From Ureibacillus thermophilus (lineage in GTDB: Bacteria; Bacillota; Bacilli; Bacillales_A; Planococcaceae), in NCBI RefSeq assembly GCF_004331915.1, contig NZ_CP036528.1, positions 696,567-760,566 of the forward strand: DNA of 64,000 nt, written 5' to 3'. The translations under genes and the position numbers were made by a program. Positions 8,574 through 17,658 of this stretch are shown piece by piece. Position 1 is the stretch's first letter; every line of letters starts with the position of its first letter. The notes beneath the pieces are model-generated. The model had not been told where the DNA came from, made no database searches, and worked only from the letters and a program-made list of their open reading frames with translations.

Positions 8574-9428
8574 CTACCAATCCGTATATAAATCGGTTCT
8601 ACGATCTTTCCAGGTTGTTACTGAACCATGGTTCCTTACTTCATAGAGAAGATTTAAATCTAAATCAGCGGTAATAATCATATCTTGATTGACTTCTCCT
8701 TCTGCTAAAACCCCTCTTGGAGGGAAAGGAATATCATTAGGAGTGATAATAGCTGCTTGACTAAAGTTCGATCTCATAAAGTCAACAGTTGGAAGTGAAC
8801 CTACAGTTCCTGATAGAACGACATATACTTGATTTTCTATTGCCCGAGCATGACTTGTATATCGAACACGATAATACCCATGTTGGTTATCGGTACAGGA
8901 AGGACAAAAAATGATATCGGCTCCTCGCGCTTTCGCTATACGTACAATTTCAGGAAATTCAATATCGTAACAAGTTAAAATCGCAATCTTTCCATATTTG
9001 GTGTCAAAAATTTTTAATTCTTCTCCTTTTGCCATATTCCAAGCGCTGATTTCAACTGGCGTGATATGCAGCTTTTCTTGTCGCATAATGCGGCCTTCAG
9101 GGTCAAAGAAAAATGCGGTATTTCGTAGTTGATTGTTAACTTCTACTACATGTGTTCCGCCGATAATATGGATATTGTATTTTTTAGCAAATTTAATAAA
9201 TAAATCTTCATATTGTTCTGTATAACTAGGTAAATCATGGATTGTTTGATTTGAACCATTTTGCTTTTTGAAAGAAAGTAATTGAGTTGTTAAAAATTCT
9301 GGAAACACGATAAAATCCGAATCAAATTCCAAAGCGGTTTTGATGTAGTGTTCACATTGCATGGCAAAATCTTCGAATGATTGAATCGTGTGTAAATGAT
9401 ATTGAACTGCAGATACTCTTAATTTCAT
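8574..9428 (-). CDS. Carbon-nitrogen hydrolase (nitrilase superfamily)
   Basis: 284 residues. The Glu-Lys-Cys triad is visible: E in FPEFLTTQ, K in RQEKLHITP and C in ILTCYDIEFPE. The family hydrolyses amides, nitriles or carbamoyl groups. I place the start at the ATG at 9428 (MKLRVSAVQYHLHT), which has AAAGGAGC upstream. An upstream extension to 9494 lacks a ribosome-binding site. It is the first gene of a two-gene operon with a GNAT protein, which suggests sequential acyl/amide chemistry on one small substrate; that link is inference. Confidence 0.85.
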   Translation of the reverse strand: MKLRVSAVQYHLHTIQSFEDFAMQCEHYIKTALEFDSDFIVFPEFLTTQLLSFKKQNGSNQTIHDLPSYTEQYEDLFIKFAKKYNIHIIGGTHVVEVNNQLRNTAFFFDPEGRIMRQEKLHITPVEISAWNMAKGEELKIFDTKYGKIAILTCYDIEFPEIVRIAKARGADIIFCPSCTDNQHGYYRVRYTSHARAIENQVYVVLSGTVGSLPTVDFMRSNFSQAAIITPNDIPFPPRGVLAEGEVNQDMIITADLDLNLLYEVRNHGSVTTWKDRRTDLYTDW

Positions 9429-9563
9429 ATGCTTTGCTCCTTTATTACAGTAATTGAAAGTTCGGATATTGCTTCCATACTGTATTTTTATCATACTGTT
9501 TTTTTATGATGAAATGAAGTAGAAAATACTTATAATGAAAACTTTAATTTTTTGGGGATGGCT

Positions 9564-10237
9564 ATGTGTGGTCGATTTACGTTGTTTTGCTCGTATCATC
9601 AGTTGATTGAAGAATTTGATGTAGCAGAGGCTTTTTCCGAGGAGTTATACAAGGAAAGTTATAATATTGCTCCAAGTCAACAAATTGTAGCAATCATTAA
9701 TGATGGAGATAAAAATCGTATGGGGTTCTTAAAATAGGGATTCCTTCCTTCGTAGGCAAAAGACGGAAATATCGCATCAAAAATAATCAATGCCCGATCT
9801 GAAACTGTCGACGAGAAAGCAAGTTTTTAAAAATCATTTTATGAACGGAGATGTATTATCCCGATGACTCCTTTTACGAATGGAAAAGGGAAGGAAATTC
9901 GAAAGTCCCAATGCGAATAAAAAGGAAAGATGACGAAGTATTTGCAGTTGCGGGATTATGGAATACTTGGCGCAGTCAAGAGGGAGAAAAGATTCATACG
10001 TGTACGATCTTAACAACGAAGGAAAATGAATTAATGGCCCCAATCCATGACCGAATGCCGGTCATTTTAAATAAGGAACAGCAAAAAGAATGGTTAGACT
10101 CTCATTAGGGGTGAAAGAAATTAAAATCGCTGCTTAAACCTTGCCTTTCAGAGTGGTTAACTGCCTATCCAGTATTTAATCTAGTAAATTCTCCGAAAAA
10201 CAATTCAAAGGAATTAATTGAAAGAGTTTCTTTATGA
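9564..10237 (+). pseudogene. SRAP-domain (YedK/HMCES-type) protein, degenerate
   Basis: Starts with MCGRFTL, whose Cys2 is the catalytic residue of SRAP proteins that cap abasic sites in single-stranded DNA. ESYNIAPSQQI, INARSETVDEKASF and DSFYEWKREGN are all recognisable. Two conserved tryptophan codons have become TAG (after GFLK and after LPS), there is a frameshift near 9825-9860, and a further stop follows WLDSH. Homology runs on to SEWLTAYPV and a TGA at 10235-10237. The gene is dead; the lesions are spread along its length. Confidence 0.85.
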
Positions 10238-10245
10238 TAATAAAG

Positions 10246-10622
10246 GAGGCGGGGACATAAACAAAAAATGAAAGGGGGAGTTGAAATAGTTTTGATAAAA
10301 AATTGAACTAACGAAAAATTGATTGAAGTGACGGGGCGACTCCTGCGACGAGCCGGGCCCGTGGAAAGCGTCCCCGGAACGGAAATCAATTTTAATAACA
10401 TATCAAAAAAGAGGCTGGGACAAAACTAGCTTCTAGATAGGAAAAAGGAGAATTTGAGCCAACTCAAATTCTCCTTTTTTCCATTTATCCCCATTGTTTT
10501 TGGTATTTTTTATTGAAAAAATGAAAAACAGCCCATGAAATTTCATTCCAAAATTTCATGGGCTGTTTCCATTTTAGAGGGGGTTTTGTCCCAGCCTCTT
10601 TTTTTAGATTTGTCCCAACCTC
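10246..10622. repeat. Hairpin-ended intergenic element, copy 1 (contains a nested element)
   Basis: The left end GAGGCGGGGACATAA and right end TTTGTCCCAACCTC form inverted termini. The left 150 bp match the copy at 37034-37318 with an internal deletion. A second unit with its own inverted ends, GAGGCTGGGACAAAAC and GTTTTGTCCCAGCCTC, is nested at 10411-10598. The nested unit contains a hairpin (AAGGAGAATTTGAG / CTCAAATTCTCCTT) and the CAGCCCATGAAATTT palindrome also found at 20520 and 60150. No gene is present in 10238-10628. Confidence 0.75.
10411..10598. repeat. Nested unit with IS1182-end-like palindrome
   Basis: Inverted ends GAGGCTGGGACAAAAC / GTTTTGTCCCAGCCTC. Its right part (from TTTTTTATTGAAAAAATG through the CCCATGAAATTT palindrome to AGAGGGGG) is shared with the IS1182-type remnants at 20520-20623 and about 60120-60215. 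This shows that pieces of one mobile sequence have been shuffled into several sites. Confidence 0.65.
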
Positions 10623-10628
10623 TATCCT

Positions 10629-11699
10629 TTAAACTGTTTGACTCCCCATGATTTTTAGCATATATTGATGAGATTCTTCTAAAGTAGTCATGGTGTTCAT
10701 CATAGAACATGCGGCATCAAGAATAGGAAAAGCAAGGGCTGCTCCTGAACCTTCGCCTAATCGCATATTCATATTCAACATAGGCTCTAACCCTAATAAC
10801 TCGTTTACAATTTTTGCTCCAGGCTCTTCTGACAGATGGGATGGAATAATGTAATCCTTCACTTTCGGTTCTAATTTATAAGCAATAAGTGCAGAAACTG
10901 TGGAAATAAAACCGTCCACTACTACAGGAACACGATTTGCTGCAGCACCTAGGACTACGCCTGCCATTCCCCCTAATTCCAAACCGCCAACTTTCGCTAA
11001 CACATCAATTGGGTCATTTGGATTTGGCGTATTTATGTCAAGAGATCTTCGAATGACGTCAATCTTATGTTGAAGACTATCTACCCCAGCTCCCATACCT
11101 GTTACAATAGCCGGGTCACAACCACAGAATGCGGATAGGACAGCACTACTTGGAGTGGTATTACAAATTCCCATTTCTCCAGTTGCTAAAACATGGATAC
11201 CTTGTTTCACTTGTTCATCGGCAATTTCAATACCTACTTCAATCGCTTGAATCGCTTCTTGTCGTGACATTGCTGGTCCCTTAGCCATATTATCCGTTCC
11301 GTATTTCACTTTTTTGACGATGACTCCAGAATCTTTTGGTAAATCTTCTTTAATGCCAATATCTACTGGAACGACTTTTGCACCTGCTGCTTTTGCAATA
11401 GCACATACTCCTGTAAACCCTTTAGCAAAGCCAATTGCCTGCATTACCGTTACAAATTGGGGGTTATTTGAAACATTTTCTTCATATACTCCGTGATCCG
11501 CAGCTAATGAAATAACCGCTTTATTGGATACATCAAGCTCTAGTTTCTCAGATATTCCAGCAAGTTGTATCGCGATTTGTTCTAATTTTCCTAAACTGCC
11601 TGGCGGTTTACAAAGAGCATCTACTCTTTCTCTTGCTTTTTCCATCACTTCTTTATTAAGTTGTTTAATGTTTTGTAATGTCGATTGCAATAGTTCCAA
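10629..11699 (-). CDS. cobT: Nicotinate-nucleotide-dimethylbenzimidazole phosphoribosyltransferase
   Basis: CobT makes alpha-ribazole phosphate from nicotinate mononucleotide and dimethylbenzimidazole for the lower ligand of cobalamin. About 356 residues, normal length. Family blocks include CKPPGSLGKLE, SLAADHGVYEENVS, ATGEMGICNTTPSSA, GGLELGGMAG and the C-terminal RLGEGSGAALAFPIL. An ATG at 11714 has no ribosome-binding site, while the TTG at 11699 follows GGAGGA by 7 bases, so I prefer 11699. It stands alone behind a cobalamin riboswitch with a terminator, so it should be repressed when B12 is plentiful. No corrin-ring genes are in the window, which fits salvage of cobinamide rather than full synthesis. 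Confidence 0.92.
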   Translation of the reverse strand: MELLQSTLQNIKQLNKEVMEKARERVDALCKPPGSLGKLEQIAIQLAGISEKLELDVSNKAVISLAADHGVYEENVSNNPQFVTVMQAIGFAKGFTGVCAIAKAAGAKVVPVDIGIKEDLPKDSGVIVKKVKYGTDNMAKGPAMSRQEAIQAIEVGIEIADEQVKQGIHVLATGEMGICNTTPSSAVLSAFCGCDPAIVTGMGAGVDSLQHKIDVIRRSLDINTPNPNDPIDVLAKVGGLELGGMAGVVLGAAANRVPVVVDGFISTVSALIAYKLEPKVKDYIIPSHLSEEPGAKIVNELLGLEPMLNMNMRLGEGSGAALAFPILDAACSMMNTMTTLEESHQYMLKIMGSQTV

Positions 11700-11729
11700 T
11701 TGAATCTCCTCCATCGATTATTGAAATAA

Positions 11730-11773
11730 GAAAAGTCTGCAGTTTATTGGCATGCCAAATAAACTACAGACTT
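11730..11773 (-). terminator. Riboswitch-controlled terminator before cobT
   Basis: On the minus strand AGTCTGTAGTTTATTTGGC pairs with GCCAATAAACTGCAGACT and is followed by TTTTCTTATTT. It lies between the cobalamin riboswitch and cobT, which indicates transcription attenuation. Confidence 0.8.
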
Positions 11774-11796
11774 TACCATCGTACTGTATGTTTTCA

Positions 11797-11952
11797 AGTA
11801 ATTAGGCAGGTCTCCTGGCTTAGGTTCATCGCAAATATAGGCCTTCCCAGTTTCCCAGTGGCATTTTCTATATTGCTCCCCGATACAGTGGTGGGTCCGC
11901 TAAAGATTCTCACTTTATTCCCTATTCTCCCTAAATGGGCACCTAATTACGA
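11797..11952 (-). promoter_or_regulatory. Cobalamin riboswitch upstream of cobT
   Basis: Read on the minus strand, the leader contains the B12-box tail GCCAGGAGACCTGCC, the core GTGAGAATCTTTAGCGGACC and a closing helix between the GTAATTAGG and CCTAATTAC segments. Spacing of the blocks matches the cobalamin riboswitch class. It is followed at once by a terminator, so ligand binding should stop transcription of cobT. Confidence 0.9.
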
Positions 11953-12107
11953 GGATATTCTTTTTAAAATACTGTATGATGAAAATAAATTCTCGTCAAG
12001 ATTTTTCGGTTGCCTATTGCATAAAAGGCTTGATGAATGTTGAAATATGGAGGAGCTTAATATCTTGACGATAAAGTATGGAAGCACAGTAGTGAAGGAG
12101 TTAAAAC

Positions 12108-13844
12108 ATGCATGCAGTGTTAAAGCTTTCAAAATATTTAAAGCCCTATAAGCATTTTGCTGTGTTGGCGCCGATTCTCATGATATTAGAAGTAGCGATG
12201 GATTTAGTACAGCCAACCATTATGCAAAAAATCATCGATGATGGAATTGTAATGAATAATACACTCTATATCGTTGGGATGTTTATTGTGATGATTGCAT
12301 GCGCCATAATCGGTTGGCTTGGAGGGGCAGGCTGCAATTTTTTCAGTTCTAAAGCAGCGGTCAACTTTGCGGCCGATATTCGGGCAGACTTATATGAAAC
12401 GATTACTTATTTTTCAAACAGCAATAAGGACAAGTTCACGTTAGGAAAGTTGATTACCAATTTAACAAACGATGTTGAAATGCTGCAAAGAGCATTGAAT
12501 ATGCTTTTAAAAGTGTTTGTCCGAGGTCCTTTCATGTTTATTGGGGCCGTCTTGGTCGTATTCTTCACGGCAAGGGATTTATTTCCTATATTATTTTTCG
12601 TTGTTCCTGTTTTAATCATCTGTTTATATGTGTTTATTAAATTATCCATTACATTATTCCGAAAAGTGCAAGAAGCGATTGACGGCGTGAATACACGTGT
12701 GCAGGAAAATTTGTCAGGCATCCGCGTCATTAAAGCATTTAACCGCATGCGCCACCAAGTGAAGCAATTTACAGGAGTCAATGAAGAATTAACGAAGCGC
12801 AATATGACAGCCGACCAAGTCATTGCCGCTTTAATGCCTATTACACAGTTTGTTGTGAATATTGGCATCGTGCTTGCGCTTATGCTTGGTGTGGTAAAGG
12901 TGGAGGCAGGTGCCAATGAGATCGGGGTGATTGTGGCGTTCATCAACTATTTAATGATGATTATGAATGGCCTTATGAGTTCCAGTAATGTATTAATTCA
13001 GATTGCGCGGGCGATTCCAAGTGCGGAACGGGTTGTGGTTGTATTAGAAGAACAGCCGGACATTACGAATGCAGAAAATCCAGTGAAAAAAGAAATCCTT
13101 GGTGATGTGAACTTTGAGCATGTAAGTTTTTCCTACAATAAACAAGTGGAACCGGTGTTGAAAGATATCTCCTTTGAAGCGAAAGCGGGTAGCACTGTCG
13201 GAATCATCGGGATGACCGGCAGCGGAAAATCCACATTAATAAAACTGCTAGCGCGCTTAATGGATGTGGATGAAGGAACGATTTATATTGACGGCTTTCC
13301 AATTCAGCAATATGACATCGAAACATTAAGAAACGCGATGGCTTTTGCGCCTCAAAAAGCGACATTGTTTTCAACAACCATTGAGGAAAACTTGAAGTAT
13401 GGAAAAAGTGATGCAACGAAAGAAGAAATTAAAGAGGCACTTGTAGCATCCAATGCCATTGAATTTGTTGAAAAGCTGGATAAAAAAGAGCAGCATGAGT
13501 TAACCCAAGGGGCAACGAATTTATCCGGTGGTCAGAAGCAGCGGCTTGCCATGAGCCGGGCATTAATTCGAAAACCAAAAATTTTAGTATTGGATGATAC
13601 CACTTCAGCAGTGGATAGCATCACAGAAAAGATGATTCAAAAGAATATGAAAGAATTGAAAGGCAGCACGAAGTTCATTGTGTCATCCAAAATTTCATCC
13701 ATTCAACACGCAAATCTCATTCTTGTTTTAGAAGATGGCCGCATTGTTGCTAAAGGCACTCATGAAGAATTATTAAAAACAAGCGAACATTATAGAGAAA
13801 TTGTAGCAACTCAAGTTGAAAAGGGAGGTATACTGCATGAATAG
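12108..13844 (+). CDS. Heterodimeric ABC exporter, subunit with degenerate ATP site (YfiB-like)
   Basis: 578 residues: an N-terminal six-helix exporter domain (about 1-320) and a nucleotide-binding domain with Walker A GMTGSGKST (about 370) and signature LSGGQKQR. After Walker B the residue expected to be catalytic Glu is Asp (LVLDDTTSAVD, about 493-503). The H-loop histidine is missing (FIVSSKISSI, about 523). These are the marks of the non-hydrolysing half of heterodimeric exporters. It overlaps the next gene by 8 bp. The pair resembles B. subtilis YfiBC; the substrate is not evident. Confidence 0.88.
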   Translation: MHAVLKLSKYLKPYKHFAVLAPILMILEVAMDLVQPTIMQKIIDDGIVMNNTLYIVGMFIVMIACAIIGWLGGAGCNFFSSKAAVNFAADIRADLYETITYFSNSNKDKFTLGKLITNLTNDVEMLQRALNMLLKVFVRGPFMFIGAVLVVFFTARDLFPILFFVVPVLIICLYVFIKLSITLFRKVQEAIDGVNTRVQENLSGIRVIKAFNRMRHQVKQFTGVNEELTKRNMTADQVIAALMPITQFVVNIGIVLALMLGVVKVEAGANEIGVIVAFINYLMMIMNGLMSSSNVLIQIARAIPSAERVVVVLEEQPDITNAENPVKKEILGDVNFEHVSFSYNKQVEPVLKDISFEAKAGSTVGIIGMTGSGKSTLIKLLARLMDVDEGTIYIDGFPIQQYDIETLRNAMAFAPQKATLFSTTIEENLKYGKSDATKEEIKEALVASNAIEFVEKLDKKEQHELTQGATNLSGGQKQRLAMSRALIRKPKILVLDDTTSAVDSITEKMIQKNMKELKGSTKFIVSSKISSIQHANLILVLEDGRIVAKGTHEELLKTSEHYREIVATQVEKGGILHE

Positions 13845-15654
13845 ATTGCAGGAATCCCTTTCAGGCAAAGGCAGAGGTCCAGGGAGGGGTCCGGGCGCTC
13901 CGGCGGCAAAGATAAAAAACCAAAAGGCGACGATTAAACGGATTTGGAGTTATTTAAAGAAACAAAAAATTAGCATTATCAGCGTTATTTTTTTTGTTGT
14001 CATTACTTCCATTTTGAATATTCTAGGTCCATTCATGATTGGATATATAATCGACCATCATGTTTTGCCCCTTGATGTAAAAGGGACGGTTCGGATGGGA
14101 ATATTGCTAGCAGCTATTTTTATTGCATCTTCCCTTTTGACTTGGCTGCAAACCTTTGTCATGATTCGGGCATCATTAAAAACCATCCAACATTTGCGTC
14201 TGGAATTGTTTGAAAAACTTCAATCATTGCCGATTTCCTTTTTCGATAAAAAACAGCAAGGTGATTTAATGAGCCGCATGACGAATGATATTGATAATTT
14301 GAATTTTGCCCTTTCCCAAAGCGTGATTCAAATTATCTCGTCCATCTTATCTCTTGTAGGAACGGCCGTTGCGATGCTATATTTAAACTGGATTTTAGCC
14401 CTTGTGACGCTGCTTATCATTCCGTTAATTGTAACGTCGACAAAACAAATCATCAAACGAAGCAGTGTGAACTATCAAAACCGGCAGCGGGATTTAGGAA
14501 ATTTAAACGGGTATATTGAAGAAACGATTTCCAATTCGGAAATTGTAACGCTTTTTGGGAAAGAACAAAAAACGATTCAAGACTTTCATGAGGCCAACGA
14601 GCGATTGCGTGGTTCAGCTATGCAATCGGAAATGGTATCAGGGCTTTTAGGGCCAACGAATAATTTCATCAACAACCTCGGACAAGGATTGATTGTTGGC
14701 GTTGGTGCGATTTTGGCAGTTCATTCCCTTGTGACGGTAGGCGTCATCACGTCATTTGTAACCTATGCTAGACAGTTTTTCCGCCCAATTAACCAACTTT
14801 CGAACTTGCTAAATACCTTTCAATCAGCTATTGCTGGAGCTGAACGGGTGTTTGAAGTATTGGATGAACCAATCGAAATCACGGATGCGCCCCATTCTCT
14901 TCCTCGCCGCCCGTTGGAAGGAAATGTGGAGTTCCGCAATGTCTATTTCTATTATGAAAAAGATAAGCCGGTATTAAAAAATATTTCATTTAAAGCAAGT
15001 GCAGGTGAAATTGTAGCTCTTGTTGGCCCTACGGGTTCAGGAAAAACGACTATTATCCAATTGTTGAGCCGATTTTATAATGTATCAAGCGGTGAAATTT
15101 TAATAGATGGTGAAAATATTAAGTCCTATTCCATAGAACATTTACGGGATTCCATCGGCGTCGTTTTGCAAGATACGTATTTATTTTCAGGAACTGTAAG
15201 AGAGAATATTAGGTTTGGCAAACTGGATGCAACGGACGAGGAAGTCGAAAAGGCGGCGAAAATTGCCTATGCCCATTCCTTTATTAAATATTTGCCGCAG
15301 CAATATGAAACAATGATTGAATCCGGAGGCAAAAATTTAAGCCAGGGGCAAAGACAGCTCATTGCCATTGCGCGGGCAATTTTAAAAAATCCGGACATTT
15401 TAATTTTAGATGAAGCAACTTCCAGCGTGGATACGATGACGGAAGTGCATATTCAAAAAGGATTAAATAATTTAATGAAAGGCCGTACAAGCTTTGTTAT
15501 CGCCCACCGTTTAAAAACGATTGAAAATGCAGACCGCATATTAGTAATTAATGACGGGGAAATCATAGAGCAAGGAAATCATGATTCATTAATGGCATTG
15601 AAAGGATTTTATGCTCAATTGCAAAAGCAATCTCTTCAAGGAGAAGAAATTTAG
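13837..15654 (+). CDS. Heterodimeric ABC exporter, catalytically canonical subunit (YfiC-like)
   Basis: 605 residues from the ATG at 13837 (AGGGAGG upstream). A glycine/proline-rich leader (GKGRGPGRGPGAPAA) comes before the membrane domain. The nucleotide-binding domain has Walker A GPTGSGKTT (about 397), the altered signature LSQGQRQL, Walker B with catalytic Glu ([11 protein letters not shown], about 524) and the switch His (FVIAHRLKTI). It thus supplies the working ATP site together with the LSGGQ of its partner, as expected for a heterodimer. Translationally coupled to the preceding gene and followed by a terminator. Confidence 0.88.
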   Translation: MNRLQESLSGKGRGPGRGPGAPAAKIKNQKATIKRIWSYLKKQKISIISVIFFVVITSILNILGPFMIGYIIDHHVLPLDVKGTVRMGILLAAIFIASSLLTWLQTFVMIRASLKTIQHLRLELFEKLQSLPISFFDKKQQGDLMSRMTNDIDNLNFALSQSVIQIISSILSLVGTAVAMLYLNWILALVTLLIIPLIVTSTKQIIKRSSVNYQNRQRDLGNLNGYIEETISNSEIVTLFGKEQKTIQDFHEANERLRGSAMQSEMVSGLLGPTNNFINNLGQGLIVGVGAILAVHSLVTVGVITSFVTYARQFFRPINQLSNLLNTFQSAIAGAERVFEVLDEPIEITDAPHSLPRRPLEGNVEFRNVYFYYEKDKPVLKNISFKASAGEIVALVGPTGSGKTTIIQLLSRFYNVSSGEILIDGENIKSYSIEHLRDSIGVVLQDTYLFSGTVRENIRFGKLDATDEEVEKAAKIAYAHSFIKYLPQQYETMIESGGKNLSQGQRQLIAIARAILKNPDILILDEATSSVDTMTEVHIQKGLNNLMKGRTSFVIAHRLKTIENADRILVINDGEIIEQGNHDSLMALKGFYAQLQKQSLQGEEI

Positions 15655-15661
15655 ATTTTGC

Positions 15662-15692
15662 ACTGCTCCAAGGATATGGGGCAGTTTTTTTG
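15662..15692 (+). terminator. Terminator after the ABC exporter pair
   Basis: ACTGCTCC and GGGGCAGT form a stem around AAGGATAT, followed directly by TTTTTTTG, 8 bases after the stop codon. Confidence 0.8.
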
Positions 15693-15793
15693 TTTAGAAT
15701 TACGTTAAGTTTTTTCGACAGATATTGTACTCATACAAGCCCTTCTTCCAGCGTATAGTAGTGCAAAAGGTTGCAAAAGGCGGTGTAGTAGAT

Positions 15794-16507
15794 TTGAAAC
15801 GATGGATTGCACTAATTGTGATTTTGCTCTGCTGTTTTTTAGTGGTTATGTATGAGACAAGCGCATCCGACAATCGATTTTTCCTTCCGGAGCCGCTTGG
15901 TGGGGTGAAAATCGTTGTGGATGCAGGCCATGGTGGGATTGATGGGGGAGCATCGGCAGAAAATGTAGTAGAAAAAGATATTACACTAGCGATTGCGAAA
16001 AAAGTGGAAAGAAAATTAAAACGATTGGGTGCGGAAGTAGTTATGACAAGAACAACGGATGGAGACGTACTTTCAGAACATGCGCCAAGTGAAGAATTTT
16101 CCACTTTAAGAGAAAGAAAAAAACAAGACATCTTTTTGAGGGAACAAATTGTAAAAGAAAGCAATCCTGATATTTTCATCACCATCCACGCAAATGCTAT
16201 TCCAGGAGAAAAATGGAGAGGCGCACAAGTGTTTTACCACAAAGAAGGTCATCCAAACAGCGAGCTGCTTGCAAAATCCATTCAATCTTCTATAAGAGAT
16301 AACTTACAAAATACAGATCGGGAAGCTTTGGCCATTAAACAAATTTATCTATTGAAAAAAGCAGAGGTTCCAGCAGTACTTGTGGAAACAGGATTTTTGA
16401 GCAATCCTGAAGAAAGATCTCTATTATCAGATGAAAAATACCAAGAAAAAATGGCAGATGCAATTGTAAGCGGTATTGAAAAGTATGCAAATTTGGAGAT
16501 TGAATAA
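15794..16507 (+). CDS. cwlD: Germination-specific N-acetylmuramoyl-L-alanine amidase CwlD
   Basis: CwlD acts during sporulation with a deacetylase to form muramic delta-lactam in the spore cortex, the mark recognised by germination enzymes. The TTG at 15794 (AAAGGCGG upstream) gives 237 residues with an N-terminal membrane anchor (WIALIVILLCCFLVVMY). The amidase_3 zinc motifs are present: VVDAGHGGIDGGA (His), an early Glu after ENVVEKD, and ITIHANA (His), with catalytic Glu in LVETGFLSN. It is followed by salA, as in Bacillus. A longer frame to 15725 lacks a good ribosome-binding site. Confidence 0.9.
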   Translation: MKRWIALIVILLCCFLVVMYETSASDNRFFLPEPLGGVKIVVDAGHGGIDGGASAENVVEKDITLAIAKKVERKLKRLGAEVVMTRTTDGDVLSEHAPSEEFSTLRERKKQDIFLREQIVKESNPDIFITIHANAIPGEKWRGAQVFYHKEGHPNSELLAKSIQSSIRDNLQNTDREALAIKQIYLLKKAEVPAVLVETGFLSNPEERSLLSDEKYQEKMADAIVSGIEKYANLEIE

Positions 16508-16589
16508 GCAAAGTAAATATAGCTATTAATAGCAATCGGTGTGTTATACTTATACTAGTATTGGAAGCAAATATAGGGGAGTGTTTATC

Positions 16590-17645
16590 GTGATTAATGA
16601 ACAACAAGTTCGCGAAATTGTAGGACAACTTGAAGATCCGTTTTTACATAGACCATTAAAAGATACAAACGGTATTGTTAATGTATCAATAAAAGAAGAA
16701 AAAAATCATGTAAGCGTTAAAGTAGCAATTGCCAAAACGAATACACCAGAACAATTACAATTGCAGATGAAAATCGTTGAAAAATTAAAAGAAGCCGGTG
16801 TTTCCACAGTAGGCATTCGATTTGAAGAATTGCCAGCTGATGTAATTGAAAGTTTCCGTGGAAAAGCGACAGAATCGGAAACTCATGATATTTTATCACC
16901 TTTATCCACAGTAAAAGTCATTGCCATTGCATCAGGGAAAGGTGGAGTAGGAAAATCTACCGTATCTGTCAATTTAGCGGTGTCTTTAGCCCGTTTAGGT
17001 AAAAAGGTGGGCTTAATTGATGCAGATATTTACGGTTTCAGTGTTCCTGATATGATGGGAATTGAAGAAATGCCGACTGTCAAAAATGAGCGAATTTATC
17101 CTGTGGAACGCAAAGGAGTAAAAGTCATTTCCATGGGATTTTTCGTGGAAAATAACGCACCGATTATTTGGCGCGGTCCAATGCTTGGAAAAGTACTAGA
17201 TCAATTCTTCCGCGATGTCGAGTGGGGAGATATTGACTATTTGCTACTTGATTTGCCGCCTGGAACTGGTGATGTTGCGTTAGATGTTCACCAAGCATTG
17301 CCAACTTCAAAAGAAATTATTGTCACAACTCCACATCCAACAGCGGCATTTGTAGCAGCGCGGGCAGGAGCAATGGCTGTTCAAACAAACCATGAAGTGC
17401 TTGGCGTCATTGAAAATATGTCTTGGTATGAATCCAAAACTGGCGAGCGGGAATATGTCTTTGGCAAAGGCGGCGGCAAAAAACTTGCGGAAGAATTGCG
17501 CACGGATTTATTAGGTCAAATTCCTCTAGGACAACCGGATTGGAATAATGAGGATTTTGCTCCATCTATTTACGAACCAGACCATCCAACAGGCAAAATT
17601 TATATGGATATTGCTCAAAAAGTAATTGATAAATTGGAACAATAA
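16590..17645 (+). CDS. salA: Mrp/ApbC-family P-loop ATPase SalA
   Basis: 351 residues from a GTG at 16590 with AGGGGAG upstream. An N-terminal MIP18-like domain (about 1-90) is followed by an Mrp/NBP35 ATPase domain with deviant Walker A GKGGVGKST, a second block DADIYGFSVPDM and DLPPGTGD. Mrp proteins carry iron-sulfur clusters in many bacteria. The B. subtilis orthologue SalA is also a regulator affecting protease gene expression. I see no CxxC pair near the C-terminus that would bind a cluster. Its place between cwlD and gerD matches Bacillus. Confidence 0.88.
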   Translation: MINEQQVREIVGQLEDPFLHRPLKDTNGIVNVSIKEEKNHVSVKVAIAKTNTPEQLQLQMKIVEKLKEAGVSTVGIRFEELPADVIESFRGKATESETHDILSPLSTVKVIAIASGKGGVGKSTVSVNLAVSLARLGKKVGLIDADIYGFSVPDMMGIEEMPTVKNERIYPVERKGVKVISMGFFVENNAPIIWRGPMLGKVLDQFFRDVEWGDIDYLLLDLPPGTGDVALDVHQALPTSKEIIVTTPHPTAAFVAARAGAMAVQTNHEVLGVIENMSWYESKTGEREYVFGKGGGKKLAEELRTDLLGQIPLGQPDWNNEDFAPSIYEPDHPTGKIYMDIAQKVIDKLEQ

Positions 17646-17658
17646 AGAAAAGAGCGAA

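Noticed and set aside
9700-9800. TAG read as tryptophan or another amino acid (recoding)
   Set aside because: The same gene also has a frameshift and further stops, and all other genes use TAG normally as a stop; pseudogene is the simpler reading.
16335-16628. Minus-strand frame over the cwlD-salA junction
   Set aside because: Overlaps two well-supported genes on the other strand and has no ribosome-binding site.
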